This document shows positions 32,944-41,391 of a stretch of 41,978 bases of DNA, one piece after another. Position 1 is the stretch's first letter, and every line of letters begins with the position of its first letter. The stretch comes from Oscillospiraceae bacterium (GTDB lineage: Bacteria; Bacillota; Clostridia; Oscillospirales; Oscillospiraceae): contig JAFZOI010000029.1 of assembly GCA_017550645.1 (NCBI GenBank), positions 1 to 41,978 of the forward strand, written 5' to 3'. A model generated the notes under the pieces. It did no database searches and was not told where the DNA came from. It saw only the letters and a program-made list of their open reading frames with translations. Made by a program: the position numbers and the translations under genes.

Positions 32944-34497
32944 ATGCCGACACTGGAATGGATCGGAAAAGATAAAGTAATCAATCACCACCAGCAGGTT
33001 CCGTATCGGGTACTGGAGGAAAAGTACACCTATAACGCCGAGAAGAGCGACAACATGATCATCCGCGGCGATAATCTGGAGGCGCTCAAGGCTTTGCTCC
33101 CTAAATATGAGGGCAGGATCAAGTGCATCTATATCGATCCTCCGTACAACACCGGCAATGAAGGATGGGTCTATAACGATAATGTCAACGATCCCAAGAT
33201 CAAAAAGTGGCTGGGCGAAGTGGTTGGCAAAGAGGGTGAAGACCTGAGCCGCCATGATAAGTGGCTGTGCATGATGTACCCGCGGCTGAAACTGCTTCAG
33301 AAATTATTATCGAGTGAAGGAGCTATTTTCCTTAGTATTGGGGATGATGAGATTGCACATCTTCGGATGATTTGCGATGAAATCTTTGGTATTAATAACT
33401 TTATTGCAATGTTCGCTTGGAAAAGCAGAGCAAAGCCATCTAATACTGGCGCGGCTAAAGTAAAACCACAAAACGACGCTGAATATATTCTATGCTATGG
33501 AAAATCTTCCAAAACGCTCTTTCAATTAGTCCTTTCTGGAAAAGACAGAAATTATCCTCACCATGATTGCGACGGAGACTATCGGCTTCAGACTATTCTG
33601 AAATCCAACCGAGGTGAAAGCAAGAGAGAAACCATGACGTTTTCACTTGCTGGATATATGCCTCCTCCTACAAAACGCTGGCAGGCGGGAGAAGAAACCA
33701 TTTCAGATTTATACGCTCGTAACAGAATTACCTTTGAAACAGGCGAACCGATGCTTAAATACTACCGTCATGAAGAAAATGATGAGTACTCTCCGTTTTA
33801 TTGTTTTGTAAGTAAAGAGGACAGTAATACAGCCGAAAACGGAAAAAAGGTATTGAATACAATCCTTGGCAATCAGCACGGATTCGATACCGTTAAACCA
33901 GTTGAAATAGTATCATATTTGCTTAAGCATCTCGTTGATAAGAATGCGACTATTCTCGACTCCTTCGCGGGTTCTGGCACAACAGCCCACGCTGTTCTGA
34001 ACATGAACAAGGCCGACGGTGGAAATCGCAAGTTCATCCTTGTGGAGATGATGGATTACGCAGAAAGCATCACTGCCGAACGTGTGAAACGTGTGATTGA
34101 TGGTTATGGAAACGGCAAGCAGGCTGTGGAAGGCACCGGCGGCGATTTCACGTTCTATGACTTGGGACAGGCTCTGCTCTTGCCAGACGGAAATCTGAAC
34201 GAAGACGTCGATACCGCAAAGATCCGGGAATATGTCTGGTATATGGAAACAAAAACGCCGCTTGCGGAAGCGGCGAGTGAAAACCCGTATTATCTCGGAA
34301 CCAACAATAGAACGGGCTACTATTTCTTCTATGAAAAAGACCGTATAACCACGCTCGGCTATGAGTTCCTTTCCACGATTAAAGAGAAAACGGAAAGCTA
34401 TCTCATTTACGCCGATCTCTGCACGATCCCGGACGAAGAATTGAAACGGTACAATATCACGTTCAAGAAGATTCCGAGAGATATTGCTAAGCTGTAA
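32944..34497 (+). CDS. mod: Type III restriction-modification DNA methyltransferase (Mod), 517 aa
   Basis: Beta-class N6-adenine methyltransferase: catalytic DPPY at residues 65-68 (CIYIDPPYNTGNEGW), then a central target-recognition region, then the SAM-binding FAGSG at 341-345 (DSFAGSGTTAHAVL). This order is that of type III Mod and related enzymes. Mod supplies sequence recognition for both methylation and Res cleavage. ATG 32944 is preferred because GGAGG lies just upstream. The segment about 33300-33960, between the two motifs, has about 33-35% GC in lines counted, while the ends have 55-58%; the target-recognition domain has evidently been exchanged. It is followed by fic (20 bp) and res, probably one operon. 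Confidence 0.92.
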   Translation: MPTLEWIGKDKVINHHQQVPYRVLEEKYTYNAEKSDNMIIRGDNLEALKALLPKYEGRIKCIYIDPPYNTGNEGWVYNDNVNDPKIKKWLGEVVGKEGEDLSRHDKWLCMMYPRLKLLQKLLSSEGAIFLSIGDDEIAHLRMICDEIFGINNFIAMFAWKSRAKPSNTGAAKVKPQNDAEYILCYGKSSKTLFQLVLSGKDRNYPHHDCDGDYRLQTILKSNRGESKRETMTFSLAGYMPPPTKRWQAGEETISDLYARNRITFETGEPMLKYYRHEENDEYSPFYCFVSKEDSNTAENGKKVLNTILGNQHGFDTVKPVEIVSYLLKHLVDKNATILDSFAGSGTTAHAVLNMNKADGGNRKFILVEMMDYAESITAERVKRVIDGYGNGKQAVEGTGGDFTFYDLGQALLLPDGNLNEDVDTAKIREYVWYMETKTPLAEAASENPYYLGTNNRTGYYFFYEKDRITTLGYEFLSTIKEKTESYLIYADLCTIPDEELKRYNITFKKIPRDIAKL

Positions 34498-34517
34498 AAA
34501 TAATGAGGAGAGACAAT

Positions 34518-35384
34518 ATGGCTTTTGTAAATACAGACATAGAGAAAGAGTATAACAGATTAACAGACTTGTATCCTAATGTTCCAGGGCAAACTCATCC
34601 GTTGCTTAATATGTCTGATGTATTAAGAGCTTATTTTTCTCTTGCAGACTATTTTTCTGACCCTACATCAGAAGCGGTTGAAACAATGCTGGTAGGATTG
34701 AGGAGCGCGGACCTTCTATATTCTGCGTTATCTCGACAAACGGTTTCTTTCGACGGAAAAACAAAGTATACAAACCCGATCGACATTTGCAGCACGCTGT
34801 TTTTTGGAATGGTAAAGAATCATTCATTCAGTGATGGGAACAAACGAACCGCATTACTATCACTTCTATATCAATTGAATCTATACGGATATTATCCCAG
34901 TTGCTCAGTGAATAATTATGAAAAATTAGTTGTTGCGGTAGCTGCAAACAAACTGCCTGATACATTCCGTGACGCATGGAAGAAGTTTAAGAAAACTGAT
35001 GACCCTGAGATTCAAGCAATTTCATTTCTGCTTCGCAAAATGACGAAAAGAAAAGATCATTCTTACCATCTAAAGATTACAGCAAAAGATCTGGTGCAGT
35101 CATTAGAAAATAATGGTGTTCAATGTTATGCAGAGAATGGTAAGCTGCATTTTCAGAGAATTATCCCCAGTGGTTTCTTCAAGAAGGAAAGAAGATTGAA
35201 TTATACAATGGTTTTTGGAGGATGGACTCGGAGTGTGGGCGCGCAAACGGCTAGAGATGTTTTAACAAGTATGGAACTCTATGATCAATTTCCCGATTAT
35301 CAGTCTTTTATAGATGGACAAGAACCTTATTATTCCCTGATACAGGACTTTGAAGGTCCACTTAGAAGATTAAAGGATGAGTAA
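34518..35384 (+). CDS. Fic/Doc family protein within the mod-res operon, 288 aa
   Basis: The Fic active-site motif HxFx(D/E)GNxxR is complete as HSFSDGNKR at 102-110, followed by TALLSLLYQL; NKRT is the Doc-like form. Fic proteins transfer AMP or another nucleotide, or in Doc phosphate, to target proteins. The C-terminal half (about 180-288) is not recognised; it has a short HicA-like appearance (TAKDLVQSLENNGV) that I would not rely on. No inhibitory (S/T)xxxE(G/N) helix and no Phd-type antitoxin gene is adjacent. ATG 34518 chosen for GAGGAG 7 nt upstream, rather than ATG 34503. GC of 35-37% in lines counted is well below that of res, so it was probably inserted into a mod-res pair. It is 2 bp from res, so tightly co-expressed. 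Confidence 0.85.
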   Translation: MAFVNTDIEKEYNRLTDLYPNVPGQTHPLLNMSDVLRAYFSLADYFSDPTSEAVETMLVGLRSADLLYSALSRQTVSFDGKTKYTNPIDICSTLFFGMVKNHSFSDGNKRTALLSLLYQLNLYGYYPSCSVNNYEKLVVAVAANKLPDTFRDAWKKFKKTDDPEIQAISFLLRKMTKRKDHSYHLKITAKDLVQSLENNGVQCYAENGKLHFQRIIPSGFFKKERRLNYTMVFGGWTRSVGAQTARDVLTSMELYDQFPDYQSFIDGQEPYYSLIQDFEGPLRRLKDE

Positions 35385-35386
35385 TT

Positions 35387-38008
35387 ATGGAACTTAAAAC
35401 ATACCAAAAGAATGTTATTGGCGACCTGTCACGCTTCCTCGCCCTGCTGACTGAACAAGGGTCTGCCGCGAAAGCATATAACGCTCTATGGACGGAAAAG
35501 AACGTCAACGTCGGGATAGGCGGTCTTCCGTTTTACCACTACAATCTTCAGGGCGGCGTGCCAGACGTGTGCTTCAAGGTGCCCACCGGCGGCGGAAAGA
35601 CCTTTATTGCAGCCAGTTCGATCAAAGCGATCTATGACGCCATGCCAATGGCAACTGCAAAGGCGGTTGTATGGCTTGTCCCTTCCGACGCCATTTTGAC
35701 GCAGACGTATGCTGCGCTGAGCAATCCGCATCATCCCTATCGGCAGAAGATTGACGTGGATTTCGGCGGGGCCGTAGAAGTGTATTCCAAGGCTCAGCTT
35801 CTGAACGGGCAGAATTTCAACCCGACCTCGGTGACGGAACAGCTTTCGATTTTTGTGCTCAGCTATGATTCTTTCCGCACCAGCAAAAAGGAAGGCCGAA
35901 AAGCCTATCAGGAGAACGGCAATCTTGCGACATTTCCGAAGCTGATGCAGGACAAGTCCATGCTCTTGCCGGATACAGACGAGACCGCGTTGATCCAGGT
36001 GATTCGCTCTCTCAATCCGGTGGTGATCGTGGATGAGAGCCATCATGCCACTTCCGCGTTGAGCGTGGAGATGCTGGAAAACTTCAATCCCTGCTTTGTC
36101 CTTGACCTCACGGCCACACCGAAAAAGAACAGCAATATCATCTCCTTCGTGGATGCGATGCAGCTCAAAAAGGCGAATATGGTCAAGCTGCCGGTCATCG
36201 TGTATAACCGCAAGTCCCAGGATGACGTGTACGCCGATGCCATCAACATCCGCCGAAAGCTGGAAATACAGGCGCAGAATGAGCAGAAGACCACCGGGCG
36301 CTATATCCGGCCCATCGTTCTATTTCAGGCGCAGCCGAGAGTGGGCGCAGAGAGCACAACATACGACAAGATCAAGGCTACATTGATTGAGGCCGGCATC
36401 CCAAAAGAAGAAATCGCTATTAAAACCGGCGATAAGGACGAACTGAAAAACGTGGATCTTCTTTCTCTCGATTGTCCGATCCGCTATATCATTACGGTCA
36501 ATGCCTTGAAAGAGGGCTGGGACTGCCCGTTTGCCTATGTTCTTGCAACCGTGGCGAACCGCACATCTTCGGTAGACGTGGAGCAGATTCTGGGGCGCGT
36601 CCTTCGGTTACCGTACACGCAGAAGAATGTGAGCAACGTCCTGAACATCTCCTATGTCATCACTTCCTCGGCCGATTTCGGCAAGACACTTGACCGAGTG
36701 GTCAGTGGTCTGAATAATGCGGGCTTCACTGATAAGGATTATCGGGCGAAAGATGTGGAACCTGAATCGGAAACAGCGCCAGCACCTGAACCGGAACAAC
36801 TGGCGATGCAGCCCGAAGAAGAACCCGATGTTCCCGAAGTCAATACGAATGATTTGCGGCAGCGTATAGAGCAAACAATGCAGCAACCTGACGCTGTGCC
36901 GACAGAAACGATTGAGTCGGACGAACTGCTTTCTGCCGCCCTGGTCCAGAATGAGGAATATGAGGAGAAGGTAAACAACACCACTGAGACCGCAATAGAC
37001 ATTGCCCCGACGGAGGTGCGAGACAAGATGAACTCATTCAAGATCAATGATGATTTTGTCGAAGAAGCGTCTGCCTTACGCTTCCCGCAGTTTATGCTGG
37101 AAGTGGGCCCGAGTTTCTTCTCAGATAACACATTTATCCCGCTGAAACTCGAGCATCTGGAAGAGGGCTTTACGCTTCGGGATAAAGACGTCCGGATTGA
37201 TTTCAGCACCGTTGACGCTGAAATGGCACGTGTCGATACGGATGATTCAACAAACGCCGTTCCGAAGGTTTGGCAAATCAAAGGCACGGACAGCGCCTAT
37301 TACAAAGAGTGGTTCAATGCCCAGCCGTCCAATGTTCGCTTGTCTTATTGCAAGGGCTTGATCCAGAACCGGATTTCCAAGATGAACTGCGTCAATGACA
37401 AAGAGCTTCGGGACTATATCGACCGCGTCGTGGAGACAATGACCGAAGATCAGCTCAGCGACATGGAGCAATCAACATATCCCTACATTGTCAAGGTCGA
37501 GAAGAAGGTGAAAGATCTCCTGGCCGCCCATAGAGCGAATGTCTTCAACCTGTGGCTGGAGCAGGGGAAGATCACCTGCAAGCCCAACTATGCGCTCAGT
37601 CCGGTGATCTCTCCCACGAGCTTCTTCTCAACCTACCCGAAGTCGTTGTACTCCAGCGAGGAGGATGTAAACGATTATGAGCGCAAGATGGTCTGGGCAC
37701 TGTCTTCTATGGACAACATCAAATGGTGGCACAGGAATATCTCCCGCCTCGGCTTCCAGATCAATGGGGCGATTCACGCATACCCGGATATCATCGCTAT
37801 GACCACCAGCGGTAAGATCCTGATGATCGAAACAAAGGGCGACCACCTGGAAAACGATGAATCCAAAGCCAAGGCGAAGATTGGCCACCAGTGGGACAAC
37901 CTCGCCGGTCCGATGTATCGGTACTTCATGGTGTTCCAGACCAAGGCACTGGATTGGCCCGGCGCGTATTCCTATGATCGGTTTATGGAGATTGTAAAAG
38001 GGATTTAG
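35387..38008 (+). CDS. res: Type III restriction enzyme Res subunit (DEAD/DEAH helicase-nuclease), 873 aa
   Basis: ATP-driven subunit that with Mod cuts DNA with head-to-head unmethylated sites. Helicase motifs: Walker A PTGGGKT (66-72), Walker B/DEAH-type DESHH (216-220), LTATPKKN motif III, and motif VI QILGRVLRLP (400-409). The C-terminal PD-(D/E)xK endonuclease is HAYPDIIAM with Asp801, then ETK at 815-817. A low-complexity acidic Pro/Glu region lies at about 460-510. Length is near family norm and no frame break is seen, so the system appears intact. Ribosome-binding AAAGGA overlaps the end of fic. Confidence 0.93.
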   Translation: MELKTYQKNVIGDLSRFLALLTEQGSAAKAYNALWTEKNVNVGIGGLPFYHYNLQGGVPDVCFKVPTGGGKTFIAASSIKAIYDAMPMATAKAVVWLVPSDAILTQTYAALSNPHHPYRQKIDVDFGGAVEVYSKAQLLNGQNFNPTSVTEQLSIFVLSYDSFRTSKKEGRKAYQENGNLATFPKLMQDKSMLLPDTDETALIQVIRSLNPVVIVDESHHATSALSVEMLENFNPCFVLDLTATPKKNSNIISFVDAMQLKKANMVKLPVIVYNRKSQDDVYADAINIRRKLEIQAQNEQKTTGRYIRPIVLFQAQPRVGAESTTYDKIKATLIEAGIPKEEIAIKTGDKDELKNVDLLSLDCPIRYIITVNALKEGWDCPFAYVLATVANRTSSVDVEQILGRVLRLPYTQKNVSNVLNISYVITSSADFGKTLDRVVSGLNNAGFTDKDYRAKDVEPESETAPAPEPEQLAMQPEEEPDVPEVNTNDLRQRIEQTMQQPDAVPTETIESDELLSAALVQNEEYEEKVNNTTETAIDIAPTEVRDKMNSFKINDDFVEEASALRFPQFMLEVGPSFFSDNTFIPLKLEHLEEGFTLRDKDVRIDFSTVDAEMARVDTDDSTNAVPKVWQIKGTDSAYYKEWFNAQPSNVRLSYCKGLIQNRISKMNCVNDKELRDYIDRVVETMTEDQLSDMEQSTYPYIVKVEKKVKDLLAAHRANVFNLWLEQGKITCKPNYALSPVISPTSFFSTYPKSLYSSEEDVNDYERKMVWALSSMDNIKWWHRNISRLGFQINGAIHAYPDIIAMTTSGKILMIETKGDHLENDESKAKAKIGHQWDNLAGPMYRYFMVFQTKALDWPGAYSYDRFMEIVKGI

Positions 38009-38051
38009 CTTTTAGGGACTAATTTTTCCCAACTCCCAAATGCAAAGCGAA

Positions 38052-38080
38052 GGCCGCCCGGAGGCGGCCCTCTTCTTTTA
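38052..38080. terminator. Terminator between res and copA (convergent)
   Basis: GGCCGCC (38052-38058), loop CGGA, GGCGGCC (38063-38069), then CTCTTCTTTTATT on the plus strand. It probably ends the restriction-modification transcript and may also serve copA. Confidence 0.7.
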
Positions 38081-38087
38081 TTCTCGC

Positions 38088-40622
38088 TTACTCCACGGCG
38101 AGGACCTTGTAGTCCCGAGCCTCGACGGCGGCGCGCAGAGCTTCGTCCGCGACGGGGGCGCTCAGCTTCACGACGGCGGTCCCCTTCTCGTGGTCAGCGA
38201 CGGCGCTCTCCACGCCGGCGACGGCCTCGAGCGCCTTCTTGACGCGCGCCTCGCAGTGGCCGCACATCATGCCCTCGACCTTGAGCGTTTTCGTCATGCC
38301 CGTTTCCTCCTTTCCCGTCTCCGCGGCTATGAGCTCCTCGAGAGCCTCCGCGGGGACCGTTTTTATCTTTCTGTCGCGCGCCGGATCGTGGGGCCGGACC
38401 AGATTCAGCCGCAGCGCGTTCATGCACACGAAGAAGCTGGACAGGGCCATGGCGGCCGCGCCGTACATGGGCTTCATCTCGACGCCGTAAAGCCCCATCG
38501 CGAGGGGGATGCAGACGACGTTGTAGAAGAAGGCCCAGAAAAGATTCTGATGGATATTGCGTATCGTCGCGCGGCTGAGGCGTATGGCCGCGGTCACGTC
38601 GGTCAGGCAGCTCTTCATGACGACGACGTCCGCCGTGTCGATGGCGACGTCCGTCCCCGCGCCGATGGCGACGCCGCTGTCGGCCACGGCGAGCGCGGGC
38701 GCGTCGTTTATCCCGTCGCCTACCATGGCGACCTTGCCGAGCGTTTTCAGCGAGCGGACTACCTCCGCCTTGCCCTCGGGCAGCACGCCCGCGACGACGC
38801 GGTCTATCCCCGCCTGACGGGCGACGGCCGCGGCGGTGCGCTCGTTGTCGCCGGTCAGAAGCACGGTCTGCACGCCCATGCCGCGAAGCTCGCCTATCGC
38901 GCGGGCGGAGTCCTCCTTGATGGGGTCCGCGACCGCGACGAGCCCGATAAGCTCGCCCCCGAACGCAAACAGGAGCGGCGTCTTCCCCTCCGCTGCGAGA
39001 TCGTCCGCGCGGGCGGCGACGTCCGCGCTCACGGCGCCGCATTCGGTCAGAAATTTGAGGCTGCCGCCGACGAGCTCCTTCCCTTCGAGCTTCGCGCGGA
39101 GCCCGTGGCCGGGCAGGGCCTCGAAGTCCGAGACGTCGGAGAGCTCCATGCCCTCAGCGGCGGCGGTCACGGCCTTGGCCAGCGGGTGCTCGCTGTTTTT
39201 CTCGAGCGAGGCGGCGAGGCGCAGCAGCTCCTCTCTCTCCATGCCGAGCGGCACTACGTCCGTGACGGCGGGGCTCCCCTCCGTGACGGTGCCGGTCTTG
39301 TCGAGCGCGACGATCTGCGTCCTGCCGGCGCTCTCGAGCGCGGCGGCGGTCTTGAAGAGGACGCCGTTTTTCGCGCCGACGCCGCTGCCGACCATGATGG
39401 CGACGGGCGTCGCGAGGCCGAGCGCGCACGGGCAGCTTATGACGAGGACGGATATGCTTCGCGCTATCGCGAAGGAAAACGGCCGCGAGGCAATGAGCCA
39501 GCCGGCGAGCGTCAGTATCGCTATGCCTATGACGGCGGGGACGAATATCCCCGCGACCTTGTCCGCGATGCGCGCCAGCGGCGCCTTCGTCGCGGCGGCG
39601 TCGGAGACGGTCCTTATTATCTGCGCGAGCGTCGTATCCTCGCCGACGCGGGTCGCGCGGCACTCGATATAGCCCTGCCGGTTCATCGTCGCGGCGGAGA
39701 CGGGGTCGCCCTCCGACTTGTCGACGGGGATGCTCTCGCCAGTCAGCGCGGATTCGTCTATCGAGGTCGCGCCCTTGACGACGACGCCGTCGACGGGTAT
39801 CTGCTCGCCCGGGCGGACTACGAACACGTCCCCCGCGCGCACTTCCTCTATGCCGACCTCGGTCTCGACGCCGTCGCGCAGGACGACGGCGGTCTTCGGG
39901 GCGAGGCTCATAAGGCCCTTGAGCGCGTCGGTCGTGCGGCCCTTGGACATCGCTTCGAGCATCTTGCCGACGGTTATAAGCGTCGGGATCATCGCCGCCG
40001 ACTCGAAATAGAGGTTCATGCCGAGCTTCATGACCGTCTCGTGCTCTCCCCCGCCCTGCGCGAGTATCATGACGAACAGCTCCGCGAGCGAGTAGCCGAA
40101 GGAGGCGGCGGAGCCGAGCGCGACGAGCGTATCCATGTTCGGCGCGCCGCGCACGAGCGAGGTGAAGCCGGAGGTGAAGAATTTCCCGTTTATGATCATG
40201 ACGGCGAGCGCGAGCAGCAGCTCGAACAGGCCGAGAAAGACGTGGTTATCGAATACGGCGGGCGTGGGCCAGCCCCACATGCCGTGCCCCATCGAAAAAT
40301 ACATGAGCACGAGCAGGATCGGCACGGAAAAAATGAGCCGCCTTTTGAGCTTCGGCGTCTCGCGGTCCTTCAGCGCCTCGGCGTCGGCCCAAGACGGCGC
40401 GCCGCCCTCCGCGGACTTTGCAGAGCCCTTTTTCGAGGCGCCGTACCCGGCGTTCTCGACGGCGCGGATGATATCCGCGGGAGAGGCCGTCCCCTCGACG
40501 CCCATGGAGTTCGTCAGCAGGCTCACGGAGCAGCCCGTCACGCCCGGAACGGCGGAGACGGCCTTCTCCACGCGCGCGGAGCACGCCGCGCAGCTCATGC
40601 CCGTGACCTGATATTGCTCCAT
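38088..40622 (-). CDS. copA: Copper-exporting P1B-type ATPase CopA with N- and C-terminal metal-binding domains, 844 aa
   Basis: Membrane pump exporting Cu(I). N-terminal HMA domain with GMSCAACS (Cys11, Cys14); central transmembrane CPC in SCPCALGLATP; phosphorylation motif DKTGT; SEHPLAKA with the HP locus; GDGINDAPAL. After the last helices comes an extra HMA domain with GMMCGHC, a CopZ-like chaperone fused to the C-terminus (about residue 765-844). ATG 40622 has GGGAGG; the upstream in-frame codons belong to the intergenic region. It lies 15 bp after csoR. Confidence 0.94.
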   Translation of the reverse strand: MEQYQVTGMSCAACSARVEKAVSAVPGVTGCSVSLLTNSMGVEGTASPADIIRAVENAGYGASKKGSAKSAEGGAPSWADAEALKDRETPKLKRRLIFSVPILLVLMYFSMGHGMWGWPTPAVFDNHVFLGLFELLLALAVMIINGKFFTSGFTSLVRGAPNMDTLVALGSAASFGYSLAELFVMILAQGGGEHETVMKLGMNLYFESAAMIPTLITVGKMLEAMSKGRTTDALKGLMSLAPKTAVVLRDGVETEVGIEEVRAGDVFVVRPGEQIPVDGVVVKGATSIDESALTGESIPVDKSEGDPVSAATMNRQGYIECRATRVGEDTTLAQIIRTVSDAAATKAPLARIADKVAGIFVPAVIGIAILTLAGWLIASRPFSFAIARSISVLVISCPCALGLATPVAIMVGSGVGAKNGVLFKTAAALESAGRTQIVALDKTGTVTEGSPAVTDVVPLGMEREELLRLAASLEKNSEHPLAKAVTAAAEGMELSDVSDFEALPGHGLRAKLEGKELVGGSLKFLTECGAVSADVAARADDLAAEGKTPLLFAFGGELIGLVAVADPIKEDSARAIGELRGMGVQTVLLTGDNERTAAAVARQAGIDRVVAGVLPEGKAEVVRSLKTLGKVAMVGDGINDAPALAVADSGVAIGAGTDVAIDTADVVVMKSCLTDVTAAIRLSRATIRNIHQNLFWAFFYNVVCIPLAMGLYGVEMKPMYGAAAMALSSFFVCMNALRLNLVRPHDPARDRKIKTVPAEALEELIAAETGKEETGMTKTLKVEGMMCGHCEARVKKALEAVAGVESAVADHEKGTAVVKLSAPVADEALRAAVEARDYKVLAVE

Positions 40623-40637
40623 CTTACTGCCTCCCAT

Positions 40638-40955
40638 TTATTTCATCAGCTTTTTGAGCGTCTCCATCAGCTCGTCGACGGCTTCCTCGCGCCCGGCGCG
40701 GATATCGTCCGAGACGCAGGTGCGCAGGTGCTCGGCGAGGAGCGTCCTGCAAAAGCCGTTGAGCGCGGAATTGACCGCGGACGCCTGAACGAGTATGTCC
40801 GGACAGTAGGCGTCCTCCTCCAGCATGCGCTGCAGGCCGCGGACCTGACCCTCTATCCTCTTGAGGCGGTTCATCAGATCGCGGCGTTCCTGCTCGCCGC
40901 GCACCTTCCTGCGCTCCGAGCATTTGCAGCAGCTCATTTCGGTCGTTTCGTCCAT
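40638..40955 (-). CDS. csoR: Copper-sensing transcriptional repressor CsoR, 105 aa
   Basis: DUF156-family four-helix repressor that leaves its operator on binding Cu(I). Ligands Cys51 (AYCPDIL), His76 and Cys80 (LLAEHLRTC) form the C-H-C set of CsoR, distinguishing it from RcnR/FrmR types. The Cys-rich N-terminus (SCCKCSERR) is an additional possible metal site. ATG 40955 chosen for GGGGGC upstream and for the family's usual length. It controls itself and copA through the operators at 40973-41021. Confidence 0.93.
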   Translation of the reverse strand: MDETTEMSCCKCSERRKVRGEQERRDLMNRLKRIEGQVRGLQRMLEEDAYCPDILVQASAVNSALNGFCRTLLAEHLRTCVSDDIRAGREEAVDELMETLKKLMK

Positions 40956-40972
40956 GTTCCGAAGCCCCCTTA

Positions 40973-41029
40973 TACCCCCTTGGGGTATCTGTCTGAGCGC
41001 ATTATATACCCCTAAGGGGTATTTGTCAA
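40973..41029 (-). promoter_or_regulatory. csoR-copA promoter with two CsoR-type operators
   Basis: Minus strand: perfect TTGACA (41029-41024), 17 bp, perfect TATAAT (41006-41001). A palindrome TACCCCTAAGGGGTA (41007-41021) fills the spacer. A second copy, TACCCCCTTGGGGTA (40973-40987), lies at about +7 to +21 of the transcript. The G-rich palindrome with TACCCC/GGGGTA matches the known type of CsoR operators. Repressor binding would block RNA polymerase directly. Confidence 0.9.
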
Positions 41030-41391
41030 CATTCGCGCCGAACTTTTTTCGCAAAGCCCCTCCCTCCCGCGCGAAGTCGGGGGTATGAGACGTCGGCAGT
41101 TATGCGGCATTCAAAATCTGACGAGCCGCGCAAAAAACAGAGAAAAGAAGATGGCACTTTTACTGAATCTATTTTGTAGAGTTGCGGTGTTCGTTAATCT
41201 AATTTTTGATTTCTTGTCAATGAAATGGTATAATTAAATAACTATAAGCAAATATGGTTACAGGTTTTATACGAGCGTTAGCGAGTTTAAATCTTTTGTA
41301 GAAGCAGTTTATCTAAGCTGACTCTTTCTTGTCGAGTTAAAACCATCGTGCTACAATACTAGCAGACGAAAACAAAGAAGGTTAAGCTCAT
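41030..41391 (+). other. AT-rich intergenic region with two tandem promoter candidates
   Basis: A 362-bp stretch before the PHP gene, with low GC after 41140. Promoter candidate A: TTGATT (41206-41211)-17-TATAAT (41229-41234). Candidate B: TTGTCG (41329-41334)-17-TACAAT (41352-41357), which would start about 41364 and serve the PHP gene. Between them no gene of normal length is seen; only a 15-codon open frame from an ATG at about 41253. The use of promoter A is unexplained. Confidence 0.5.

Noticed and set aside
38009..38087. Direct repeat of the tRNA-Leu 3' end as attachment site at the right border of the island
   Set aside because: No stretch similar to the T-arm/acceptor sequence of the tRNA was found there.
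38040..41015. 991-codon open frame on the plus strand opposite copA and csoR
   Set aside because: Arg/Ala/Asp-rich nonsense composition, crosses the csoR promoter and operator; antisense shadow.
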